This document shows, piece after piece, positions 20,830 through 30,999 of a stretch of 64,000 bases of DNA. The first letter of the stretch is position 1. The number at the start of each line of letters is the position of its first letter. This DNA comes from Prorocentrum cordatum (taxonomy: Eukaryota; Sar; Dinophyceae; Prorocentrales; Prorocentraceae): assembly GCA_963575745.1 (NCBI GenBank), contig CAUYUJ010005669.1, forward strand, positions 711,628 to 775,627, given 5' to 3'. Under the pieces are notes generated by a model. The model was not told the DNA's origin. It worked only from the letters and a program-made list of their open reading frames with translations, and ran no database searches. The position numbers and the translations under genes are program-made.

Positions 20830-22412
20830 TAGGTGGGCCCTGGACCCGAGCCCGGGCCGGGGCCCAGGGGGCAGCAACACCTGTCTGATTGCAGTCGTTG
20901 CCTCCTCCCTCGGGCCAGCCACAGGAGCTCACGGGCGCGAGGCAGCAGGCGGGCCGCCGCGGCGGCCCGAGCACGCCCTGCTGGCTGACAGAGGCCCAGT
21001 AGCAGCTACGCACACAGGGAAAGGGGACGGCGAGGGGACGTGGCGGACGACACGGCCTGGTGAGCACACAACCACCGCAGAGAAGCTCCATCACCATCCT
21101 GAGACAACGCTGCCGCCCGCTTGGCCTCCTCGTCCTCCTCCTGCTGCTCCTCCGTTGGCGGAGGAGCCGAGCCTCACCACTGTCCTTCAGTCACGGGCAG
21201 CTGGATCATGCCGTTGCGAACACAGCGGCGTGGAGCAGACACGCGTTGCAGCCTCCAGGAGCAGCAGAAACAAGTACAGCGGGCACTCTGGGACGCCTGT
21301 TGCACACAGGATGCAAACAACGTTCTGCTTGCTGCCACCCGTCCCCGCCGTAAGTGTACACCTGCCGGATGGTCATCTCTGGCCTCCCCACTAAGACTCT
21401 TGAGCGCAACCAAGTGGTGGTGAACACGACAAAAGAGCAGACTTTGGGAACGAGGGGCCAAGAGAAGATGCGGAGCGAGACGAAGACGGCAAAGGGCCGC
21501 AGCTCGACGAAGTGCATCGAGGACACAATAGGGCAGGAGGACGGCGACGAGGAGGGCAGGGAGGAGGGTGCAGAGGGGGGATGCGGACCGAGGCGCAGGA
21601 GATCACGCACTGAAGACTGGGGGCAGGCAAGGGCAACGGACCGGGAGAGGAGCCTGAGCAGGCAAGCACTCCGCAGAGGCAGACTTGCGGGCTGCGAGGG
21701 GCAAGTTGTCTGCAATGACCATATTATCTCTGCGCGAGCTCTAGAAAGAAACTGCAATGATCCTGGACTGCTGTTTGGCCCGTTTGAGCACCCGTCTGAA
21801 TCTTCGCCAGGGGTGCTGGCCTGCCGAGCTGCCGGTCGGCAACCAAACTTTTGGCCGTCTCTGCCCCAGCGATCGGCGATGCGACCCCTGTGCAGGTGCC
21901 GCACGTGCAAATCTTACTCTAAACTTATCAACTTGTTCGATGTTGAGGGGGGTACAAGAAGAGAGAGAGAGAGAGAGAGATACGGAGACAGTCAGAGAGA
22001 GAGAGAGAGTGAGCGTTTAGACCCGAATCGCCAAAAAGAGGGGCATGCGAGACTTGTCGCCCAGGGCTGGGGCCTGCAGAAGCGGTAGCATCGGAACTCT
22101 GCTCAAGTGTGCGCGCGAGAGCGAAGATGCAGAAACTGGTGGAGGACGCCGAGACATACAATGCACGGTGTCTGAACTCAACTGGCTGACCAGGTCGCGC
22201 CAGCGTGTGCCACTAGTGCAGCAACGGCCGTGAATATTCAGCGAGATGGCGTGTGGAGCCGTACCAGCAACGCGCGCGCACTATCGCAACACATCTACCG
22301 CCCCAGCACGTACTCGAGCAGGCGGGGCGTGTGCCGCTGGGCAGCGCCATGCCCCGAGAAAATGCAGCCCGCTGAGCGCACGGCTCTCGCGCAGCCCCGA
22401 TCCCGAGCGCCG
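20830..22412. other. No gene recognised; one (GA)n tract
   Basis: Minus- and plus-strand frames up to 234 codons occur but have atypical composition and no motif. A (GA)n tract lies at about 21961-22012. Confidence 0.4.
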
Positions 22413-22414
22413 CT

Positions 22415-22607
22415 GGCCGCGATGACCTCCTCCTCCTCCTCCTCCTCCTCCTTCTCCTCCTTCTTCACCTCCTCCTCCTCCTCCTCATCATCCTCCTCCT
22501 CTCCATATTCCTGTACCTCCTCCTCCTCCTCCTCCTCCTCCTCCTCTCCATATTCCTCCACTTCCTCCTCCTCCTCCTCCTCCTCCTCCTCCTCCTCAGA
22601 TTCCTCC
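22415..22607. repeat. CTC/TCC microsatellite with short interruptions
   Basis: Nearly pure CCT triplets, interrupted by TTCTTCACC, TCATCA and two CCATATTCC units. It gives a poly-Ser/Leu shadow frame on the plus strand and poly-Glu on the minus strand. Confidence 0.9.
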
Positions 22608-22619
22608 TCCTGCTTCTGC

Positions 22620-23690
22620 GAGGCCGCCCAGCTCAGGAGCAGTCAGCATCGCATCGCTCAATCGGACCGAGTCGGGGAGTGCGTCGGATCGGGCCGCAGC
22701 AGCACGCAGTCGGAACCGAATCGGATCGGCCGCGCCTCGATGCGCGACAACCCCATGCAAACATCGGGCCGCATCAGATCGTCGGAATATCGGAATCGGA
22801 TCGGGCTGGCCAAATCTATCGAGACGGATCGAAATGAACCCTGCAAACGGGGAAGCACTCGGGCTCTGCGAGCTCCCCGTGATCAGGACGATGCCCCGCG
22901 GCTGCCTCTTCGTGGGGGCCGTCTTGTCGGCCTGTGCCGAAGACTCCGCCGGCTTGGAGGCCCCCTGCTCCAGGACCTGAGACACTGGAGAGGGCGAGAT
23001 GGAGGGGGGGGGCGAGATGGAGGGAGCGGGCGATGAGAGGGGAAGAGAAGAAGAGAGAGAGAGAGAGAGAGAGAAAAAAAAAAACATAAACAAACAATCT
23101 GGGGAGGGGCAGAGGGGGGAGAGGCGAAGGAGAGGTAGAAGTGGTGGGGAGAACATGGGGGTATGGATGGTGTTTGTAGACGTGGGGAGCAAGGAGAACG
23201 AGGAGACGGGACAAGGGGGAGGAGGGAAAAGAGGCAGAGGATGGAGAGGGGTGATGGGGCAAGCTAGGTGTGCTCGCGCCATATCTGATATCCTATCCCT
23301 CCCACCCGTCCCTTTCTATTGCGCTGAGTTCTTCTCTGTCCAGGCCCTATCTGAAAAAGCGAGCACAGGAGGAGGTGGCGAATTAGCAGGAGGAAGAGGA
23401 GGAGGTGGAAGGAAGAGGACGATGACGAATAGCAGCAGCAGCAACTGGAGTGGAAGGAGCGAGGGGAGCCGAAGGACCAGGGGAAGGCGGAGGGGAAACG
23501 AGGGGGGCGACAGCGACGAGGAGGGACTCGGATTCAGAACCTGGCCTTCGTTGGGGCGAGAGCGCCGTCCGGAACGACGTCCAGAACCACGGGGGCAGAG
23601 CCCCGATCCTGAAACGAGGCCCACGCTGCAGCGGGAGCACCACTCTGGAAGGACGGGGACCGCGCGGAGGGGGAACGCGCACCCAATTCA
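22620..23690. other. No gene recognised; purine-rich
   Basis: Contains several GGATCGG/CGGATCGG-type units (22660-22830), an A/G-rich tract (23000-23260) with (GA)n and A-run, and a GGAGGA-rich patch (23360-23480). No protein motif found. Confidence 0.4.
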
Positions 23691-23695
23691 AAAAC

Positions 23696-23822
23696 TGACT
23701 CGAGGATCGAGTCCCGAGGATCGAGACTCGAGGGTCGAGATTCGAGGATCGAGGATCGAGCTTCGAGGATCGAGCTTCGAGGATCGAGATTCGAGGATCG
23801 AGGATCGAGATTCGAGGAACGC
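23696..23822. repeat. Minisatellite of TCGAGGATCGAGA-type units
   Basis: About nine 7-15 bp units built from CGAGGATCGAG and TTCGAGG. The unit contains TCGA palindromes, so either strand can fold. Confidence 0.85.
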
Positions 23823-23829
23823 GCACGCA

Positions 23830-25000
23830 ATGAGACCGACTCGGGCCCCCTCCGGTGTCGCAGGACCAGTGCGACGAAGGGGGGCGCGCGACTCTCTCGG
23901 GCCGTCTCTGAGGTGGATTGGAGAACAGCTGTCATACTGTTCATACCAGTCGGTCGAAGAAGTGGGCAGAGGAATGAGGTATGTTCTCCTCCTCCTCCTC
24001 CTCCCTCGTCAGCCTCCTCCTCCCCCTCCTCCTCCACCTCGCTCGTCAGCTTCCTAGCTTATCCTCATTCTCCTCCTTAGGGATGCGGTGAATGCAGATT
24101 AGGCTTCTGTCCGCCCCCTGAAGAGGAGGGAAGAGGGGAAGGCACTCGATCATTGAAGTATGGAGGCACCTACACTAGAGTGGGATCTGGGAATCAAGAA
24201 ATACCTGTAATTGTTAGGTAATTGTTTGGTAATTGTGGAAGGGAGTTGGGGTGGACGGGGGGAGGAAGAGGAGGGAGAGGAGGGGCAGGGGAGGAGGGGC
24301 AGGGATGGGGGGGGGGACGCGGAGGTCAATGAGAATGAGCAGCGCGGCATCCGCAGCGAACGATCGGTGACCAATGACCGACGCACGAATCATGATCAAT
24401 GAAAGATGGCCGATGGTCATTGTTGGAGACGCGCACAGGTGGTTTGGGGGAGGGGGGAAGGCTTCTCAGAATGAGGCTGCTTCTAAGAAGGCGCGGGCCT
24501 GACACCTGCAGACAAGGCCTGGGCCTTCCAAGAACCAGGGGTGTTTCTACGAAGCCTTCCCCCCTCCCCCTACCCCGCTCTGCGCGTGGCCGACATTGGT
24601 CGGTGGATCATGACCCACGGCATGTGTGTCACGATTCGTGAGGGTGGCCGCTCAATGAAGAGCAATCCGCAGTGGCCAATGACCACTGATCTGGGACCGT
24701 GGCGATGCTCGTCTTCCCCCCTCACGCACACGATACCAGACCGACCCGATTGTGATGTTTGGGAACCCATGAGCCCGAATTATTGTCATCACTTCGGGTG
24801 CGATTCTTGCTTCCGCCAACTTCGGCTGGCGGAACCGCCTGCGTTTGGCTTCCGCCAGCTTCCGTGGGGAAGCGGCAGCAACCCCGTCGATCCCAGAAGG
24901 CGAGGCCCTCTCGGGATAGCCCCGAGAGCCCCGATAATGCTATGTGGCCTACGCCGCTGGCACACATGACGGGGATCACGACGTTGGAAAAGCTGGCAAC
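23830..25000. other. No gene recognised; perfect 20 bp inverted repeat at 24446-24570
   Basis: GGGGGAGGGGGGAAGGCTTC at 24446-24465 is exactly complementary to 24551-24570, giving a stem with an 85 nt loop. Flanking sequence on each side contains related CAATGAccnn/GACCAATGACC stretches, suggesting an older duplication. A CTC-rich patch lies at 23985-24045. Confidence 0.5.
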
Positions 25001-26135
25001 GCGATCTCCGCATGGAGCGAGCGGGCGCGCTTGGAATGAGCATCGTGACAGCAGTGGCTGGGCGAAGGTGGAACTGGCTGGGCTGACGGGGCTGGTTGCG
25101 CCCGCCAAGAGGGCCATAAAAGGACACCCAGTAGGGCCCGAAACAGGTCAACATCATGAGTTGTCCCAGCGAGCTTTCGAGCGATGTTCGCGTCCTCACC
25201 TTCGTGGGCTTCCTTTCAGCTCAAGACCGCCCCAGATGCCTCCAAGGCGGCCCCGAAGACGGAGCAAGAGGGCTGGAAGCTTAAATAGCTGCGCTGCTTG
25301 GGCTGGCCAGGCCAGCTGGTTTCCTCGGCTGGGCTGGCGGGGCGGTCGGCCTTGCAACAGCGTTGGGCTGCGCGGTGTGCCGTGTGCTCGAGCGGGGGCG
25401 CCAGGAGGGATATTCCTGGTAACAACGCTGGCGGCGCGATGTGCGCCGCGAGCGGGCGGGCGCGGGCGGAGCGAGCCTCCCGCCAGCAGCGCTGGCCGCG
25501 CAGTGGACGTCCTGAGCGGGCGGACGCGCTCGCTGGAAACGCAACGTCCGCCGCGAGCGAGCGGGCGCGCTTGGAGTGAGCTTCCTGCCAGCAACGATGG
25601 CAACACGATGCACATCGTGATTTAGCGGGCGGGCTTGGATTGAGATGCCTGGCGACCGCGCAGACAACGTGGTGTGCGACGCGAGTGGGCGGGCGCGCTC
25701 TTAGCAATATTCCTGGCAACAGCGCTGGCAACGCCATGTGAGCTGGTGTGCGCCGTGAGCGAGCGGGCATACTGGGAATGAGCCTTCAGCCAGCAGCGTC
25801 GGCAAGAGCACAAAGCGATCGAGCGGGCGCGCTCGAAGCGGCATTTGTAGCAACCGCGCTGGCAACGCGCGATGTCCGCCGCGAGCGGGCGGGCGCGCGG
25901 AGCAAGATTCCTGGCAAGCAGTGCTGGCAGCGCGGTGCGGGCGGGGAGAGAAGGGGGCTGGCTCGCAACGCGATCCTTGCCAGTCGCGAGCTTGCTGCCA
26001 GCGTCGCTGGCAGCGCGGTGTGCGCCGCGAGCGAGCGGGCGCCCTCAGAGCGAGCTTCCCTCTGGAAACCACGGCAACAGCGCTGGGCAACTCCTGGGAG
26101 CGGGCGCGCTCGGAGCGGCAGTTCCTGCCAGGCGC
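25000..26135. repeat. Diverged minisatellite, unit about 60-65 bp
   Basis: Recurrent core GCGAGCGGGCGGGCGCGC followed by TTCCTGCCAGCAGCGCTGGCAACGC. Successive cores near 25451, 25515, 25624, 25684, 25758 and 25821 are mostly 60-74 bp apart (one is skipped). Long minus-strand frames here (up to 184 codons, Arg/Ala-rich repeats) are shadows of the array. Confidence 0.8.
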
Positions 26136-26139
26136 ACGC

Positions 26140-27290
26140 GAGGCTCAGGGGAGGCACGCGGGGGGGGCACCGGCCTCACGCAGACGGCTGGAACCCTAGT
26201 CAAGCCCGATGGGCTCGTGCTCACCTCCAGTGCTTTTGTTTACCATCAGCGAGACATGATGTCGGGTATCGACGTCTGGACTCGCACATTTAGGTTCGCT
26301 CTGCGGTACTCTGTTGTCAGCGCTGCCAGCAGTTGCCGATTCGTCTCGGTTTGCCGTGCCACGTCGCATGCCAGCCGAAGGTGACCGAACGCGCGGTGGA
26401 CTATCATTCCACATGTCTGTGCAAACCAACGTGAAATCACACATGTGTGTGCGCAGACAGTAGGTCCGTACGATCATACGTCTTGCTATTAGAAATCTAG
26501 GGGCGCATTCGCTGTCCAGCTTGAAGCTTCCAAAGCGGCCCGAGGACTTCTGCGGATCCCTGGTGCATCTGATGGCAGGCTGATCCCTTACATAATCTGC
26601 CCTGCAACAACTGCCCCTATTACGTCACGTGAGGAGACATCGTGATCACTTCATGCAGAAACAATTGGCGGCAAAGCGCACTGGGCCTCCTGGTCTTTCA
26701 GCCACTGCTCGAAGTCGGGCACCGAAGCCTGCCCGCCCCGCCGCGGCCGGCACAGGGAGCAGCGGCTCGCGCGGGTGGCACTGAAGAGCCCTGCGAAACA
26801 CTGCGCCACATTTGCGCAGCCATCCCCAACGCCTGCGCGTGTACCATCGGCTGCGCCTCGCCAAGAGCTTCCCGGCGGCGCCAATTTTGCCCCAAACGGC
26901 CTTCCGAGGCCCAAACTACTACCGACAAGCAATCGGCAAACAAGCCGAAACTATAGGGGCCCAAACAAGGGCCCAGCAGAGAGAGGCTGAGCTTTGCACG
27001 CGTTGCACAGTATCTGCCCCCCAACGTTGTCAGACATCAACAAAGGTTTGCGATTTGCCGGGGGCAGATTTGGGGCAACATCTGCAACAAGCTAAGCCCC
27101 TGTCTGCTGAGCCCCTCTGGGCCCATTAGATATGTGGGGACTTGTAAGGACCTGCCGGGGCCCGTGTAATTTTATAGATCTAGTATCGGCTTGCGGACAC
27201 TTCCGAACATACATGAGAAAACAACAATTCTTCACTGTTCCACGGGCGCAGCCTGTAATTTGTTGATCGTGAGGTAGCCGACTGACTGAC
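26140..27290. other. No gene recognised
   Basis: Unique sequence with short frames only. Around 26960-27120 the words GGCCC and ATCTGCCCC recur, but no unit is clear. Confidence 0.4.
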
Positions 27291-27299
27291 TCACTGACT

Positions 27300-28560
27300 A
27301 AACTGAACAGAGACGCTTCGGGGACAATTTCAGCACGGGGTGGTGATTATACAAGGCGGTTGTGTGGCAATTTTGCGCGGGGGGTGGAGGGCACGAGCCG
27401 TTTCGGTGGCAGCTTTGGTACGGGAGGGTGTGAAAGGATACGAGGCGATTAGGTGGCAGTTTTAGCGCGGGCGGGGGTGAGGGATATGAGGCCTTAAAGG
27501 CAGTGTTAATGCGGGAAGGTGGGGATACGAGGCGGTCGGATGGCAATCTTAGCGCGGACGGGGTGAGGATACGAGGCGGCCTGGTGGCAGTTTTAACGCG
27601 GGGGGGATTGACGATATGAAGCGCTGGAGTGGCAGTTTTAGCGCGCGGGGGGGGTGAATATTCGAGGCGTTTTGGTTGCAGTTTTAGCGCGGGCGGGGGT
27701 GAGGATATTGGGCGATTGGGTGGCAAATTTAGCGCGGGGAGGGTTGATGATACGAATACGAAGCGTTTCGGTTTTAGTTTTAGCGCGGGGGAGTGCATAC
27801 AATAATCGAATCGGTGGCAGGTTTAGCGCGGCGGAGAGGGAGGATATGAGGCGCTGGCTATGAGGCACTAGTGGCAGTTTCAGTGCGGGGGGGGGATACA
27901 AGGCGGTTGGTGGCAATTTTAGTGCGGAGGGTTGTGCACGAGCAGTTTCGGTTGCAGTTCTAGCTCGGGGGAGGTGAAGATACGAGGCGATTCGGTGGCA
28001 GTCTTAGCGCGGGCGGGGGTGAAGGATATGAGGCCATATCATGGCAGTTTTAGCGCGGAAGGTGGGAATACGAGGCGGTTGGGTGGGAATTTCAGCGCGG
28101 ACAGGGTGATGATATGAGGCGGCCAGGCGGCAATTTTAGCGCTGGGGGGGACGATATAAAGCGCTATAATGGCAATTTTAGCGCGGAGGGTGAGGATACG
28201 GAGCGCTTCGGTGTCAGTTTTAGCCCAAGGGGTGTGGGGCGAGGGTACTGGGCGGTTGGGTGGCAGTTTTAGTGCGGGAAAGGTTGATGATACGAGGCGT
28301 TTCGGTGTGAGTTTTATCGCGGGTGGGTGAGGACAACAAGCGGTTGCTCGGCAAGTTTAGAGCGGGGGGATGGGGCTATGAGGCGCTAGAGTGGCAGTTT
28401 CAGCGCGGGCTGGGGCCAGGACATGAGGTCATGTAATGACAGTTTTAGCGTGGGAAAGTGGGAATACGAGGCGGTTAGGTGGCAATTTTGGCGCGGGCGG
28501 GGTGAGGATACGAGGCCGCCAGGCGGCAATCTTAGAGCGGGAGGGGGGCGATATTCCCCA
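27300..28560. repeat. G-rich satellite, unit about 50-60 bp, array 1
   Basis: Repeated TTTTAGCGCGGG, GTGAGGATACGAGGCG and GGTGGCAG words in fixed order, with variable G-runs. The same family resumes at 29040 after a spacer of other repeats. Frames on both strands (AKTATETLRI-type) are by-products. Confidence 0.85.
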
Positions 28561-28624
28561 ATCAGAGCTTGCCTCTGTAGGGGTCCTAGCGGATTAAAGG
28601 TTTAGGTGAGGTGGGTCGCCGATA

Positions 28625-28762
28625 TTCGGTGGCCGGGCCCGGGTGCCCGGGTGCCCGGGTGCCCGGGTGCCTGGCGGTGCCCGGGTGCCCGGGTGGCCGG
28701 TGAGGTTGGTCGCGGATTTCGGTAGCCGGGCCCGGGTGCCCGGGTGCCCGGGGTGCCCAATA
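28625..28762. repeat. Short tandem GTGCCCGG array
   Basis: Units GGGTGCCCGGGTGCCCGG repeated with GGCCGGGC spacers; two blocks (28637-28695 and 28728-28760) separated by a GTGAGGTTGGTCGCGGATT stretch that also precedes the first block. Confidence 0.8.
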
Positions 28763-28995
28763 GCCAAATAGCATATAGCCCAATAGACCAATAGCCCTAT
28801 CACCCTATAGTTTTATAGCTCCATAGCCCTATAGCCCTCTAGCCCTATAGCCCTATAGCCCAATAGCCCAATAGCCCTATAGCCCCATAGCCTTATAGCC
28901 CTATAGCTCTACAGCCTTATCGCCCTATAGCCTTTTAGCCCAATAGCCCTATAGCCCTATAGCCTCATAACCTTATAGCTTTATAGCCCTACAGC
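28763..28995. repeat. Minisatellite of about 9-bp ATAGCCCTAT units
   Basis: About twenty-five units of CCCTATAGC or CCAATAGC form, AT-richer than the flanks. Confidence 0.85.
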
Positions 28996-29039
28996 CCCAT
29001 GGCCCCAACACAAATCTGATTGGGTTTTTTCTCCGGTAT

Positions 29040-29690
29040 CATAAAACGCTAGACTTGCAATTTTCGCGCTGGGGGGTGAGGATACGGAGCGTTTCGGGGT
29101 CAGTTTTAGCGTGAGGGGGGGTGAGGATACTGGGCGGTTGGGTGGCACTTGCAGCGCGGGGAGTGTTGATGATACGAAGCGTTTCGGTGTGAGTTTTAGC
29201 GCGGGTGGGTGAGGACAAGAAGCGGTTGGGCGGCAATTTTAGCGTCGGGGGGTGAGGATACGAGGCGGTCGGGTGGCAGTTTTAGCGTGGAAGGTGGATA
29301 TACGAAGCGTTTCGGCGGCTGTTTCAGCGCGAGGTTGAGCATACGGGGCGTGTCGGTGGCAGCTTGAGCGCGGGGGGGAGGATATGAGGCGCTGGAGAGG
29401 CAGTTTTAGCGCGGAAGGTGGATATACGAAGCGGTTATGTAGCAATTTCAGCGCGGGGGGGTGATGATTTGAGGCAGTTGGGTGGCAGTTTTAGCGCAGG
29501 GGGGGGTGAAGATATGAGGCGCTAGAGTGACAGCTTTAACACGGGGGTGGTGGGGATACGGAGCGTTTCGGTCGCAGTTTTAGCGCTGGGTTGGTGAGGA
29601 TACGAGGCGGTTGGGTGGCAAATTTAGCGCGGGGAGGTGAGGATACGACGCGTTTCGGTGGCAGTTTTAGCGTGGGGATTTAAGGGAGGC
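29040..29690. repeat. G-rich satellite, array 2 (same family as 27.3-28.6 kb)
   Basis: Same AGTTTTAGCGCGGG and GAGGATACG words as array 1. The two arrays probably represent one array split by the 28.6-29.0 kb repeats. Confidence 0.85.
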
Positions 29691-29969
29691 GAGGGAGGAT
29701 AACACGCAACTTGTGTATGTGCTTTTGCAGAGACTAGGTGGGGCGCTGTCTCCATTGGGCGCCTTCCTTATGCGTTTTCCTGATTCCGGGCTTCAGGATC
29801 GGATGTGCTTCTCCGCCGACACTTGCACTGCGCTAGCCTCCCTGTGCAGTTCAACCAGCCTCATGACCACGATGCGGAGTCGGCCGCTCGGTTGCAAGCT
29901 GGTCTGAGCCTGCAGCTTTCATATCACTGTGCAGCTACAGCCCCCGCCTCCCTCCAGCTGCTGCCGCTG

Positions 29970-30288
29970 CTGGTCCTCCTCCTCCTCCTCCTCCTCCTCC
30001 TCCTCCACCTCCTCCTCCTCCTCCTCCTCCTCCTCCTCCTCCTCCTCCTCCTCCTCCTCCTCCTCCTCCTCCTCCTCCTCCTCCTCCTCCTCCTCCTCCT
30101 CCTCCTCCTCCTCCTCCTCCTCCTCCTCCTCCTCCTCCCTCCTCCTCCTCCTCCTCCTCCTCCTCCTCCTCCTCCTCCTCCTCCTCCTCCTCCTCCTCCT
30201 CCTCCTCCTCCTCCTCCTCCTCCTCCTCCTCCTCCTCCTCCTCCTCCTCCTCCTCCTCCTCCTCCTCCTCCTCCTCCTCCTCCTCCCC
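29970..30288. repeat. Near-perfect (CCT)n array, about 315 bp
   Basis: About 105 CCT triplets with one CAC variant near the start and one single-base phase slip at about 30138. All pyrimidines are on the plus strand. It interrupts sequence upstream of a LINE RNase H fragment, and produces poly-Leu, poly-Ser, poly-Pro, poly-Glu and poly-Arg shadow frames. Confidence 0.95.
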
Positions 30289-30319
30289 CGTGCGGGCACC
30301 CAGGCGCTCCTCCACCTCG

Positions 30320-30990
30320 CCTCGCCGCGGTGGCCGAGCACCCCACCCACGCATGCGTGGACAGCCAGGCGGTGGTGCGCGGCTTGGACAAGATCCCAGC
30401 CGGCGAAGCAGCCCCCGACGGGCCCCGAGCGGACGCGTGGGGACAGATCCAGCGGGTCGCCCGGGCCACTGGGTCCGCCTTCTTTCGGGCTCCTGGCGTT
30501 GCACTTTTTGTCGCAACGGGCGTTTTGGCTCCGTGTTGGGCCCCTGGACCCTCACAGATCGATCTGGCTCGAAAAAATACGCAAAAATATAGGGTCTGGA
30601 ACTGCGGTCGCACTTGTCTGCGTTTTTGCAAGTGCTTCGCAACGTCGGATCTCTGGGTCTTCCGGGTGGAACAGGTCCGCCAGCCACCTGGGCGAGGAAG
30701 GCGTCATTGCGCGGCGCTTCGCCGTCCTGGTAGTCGATGAGCTCGCCACCGCGGCCATCGCCAAGCACGAGCGCCTCAGGTTGTCGACGCCACCAAGCGG
30801 TGGCACAAGCTGGCCGTGGCGCTCCACCTCAACGGCGGTCAACATCTGGAAACTCCGCTCGCGGACACTGCCACTGCCCCACCGCCGTGCCAGACACACG
30901 CAGGCCCAGCTGGCCTCCAGACATCCGCCGACCTGATTTGTCAATCCGCGGCTCCAGAGCTCCCGATGCCCACACCCCGGGGTAGATTTG
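30320..30990 (+). pseudogene. LINE RNase H fragment, plus strand
   Basis: The frame entering from the CCT array reads ACVDSQAVVRGLDKIPAGEA and then PRADAWGQIQRVARATGS, which fits the RNase H segment with a catalytic Asp (TDnqaVv.G) and the following Trp helix. Further along, other frames give VVDELATAAIAKHERLRL, like the GN.aADelA..A motif at the end of this domain, and TKRWHKLAVAL, a typical downstream helix. Between them (about 30490-30650) is sequence that does not fit and may be an insertion. Broken by frameshifts; no RT lies upstream because the CCT array intervenes. Confidence 0.45.
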
Positions 30991-30999
30991 CGCCCCGGA

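Noticed and set aside
20069-21394. 441-codon plus-strand ORF
   Set aside because: Crosses G-runs and two hairpins, low-complexity Arg/Pro/Ala composition, no motif.
27300-29690. CRISPR-like regularly spaced repeats
   Set aside because: Tandem satellite in a eukaryotic context; the spacers are as repetitive as the repeats and no cas-like gene exists.
29805-30936. Four ORFs of 235-335 codons on both strands
   Set aside because: They are poly-Leu, poly-Ser, poly-Arg, poly-Glu or poly-Gly readings of the CCT array; only the short RNase H segment after it is meaningful.
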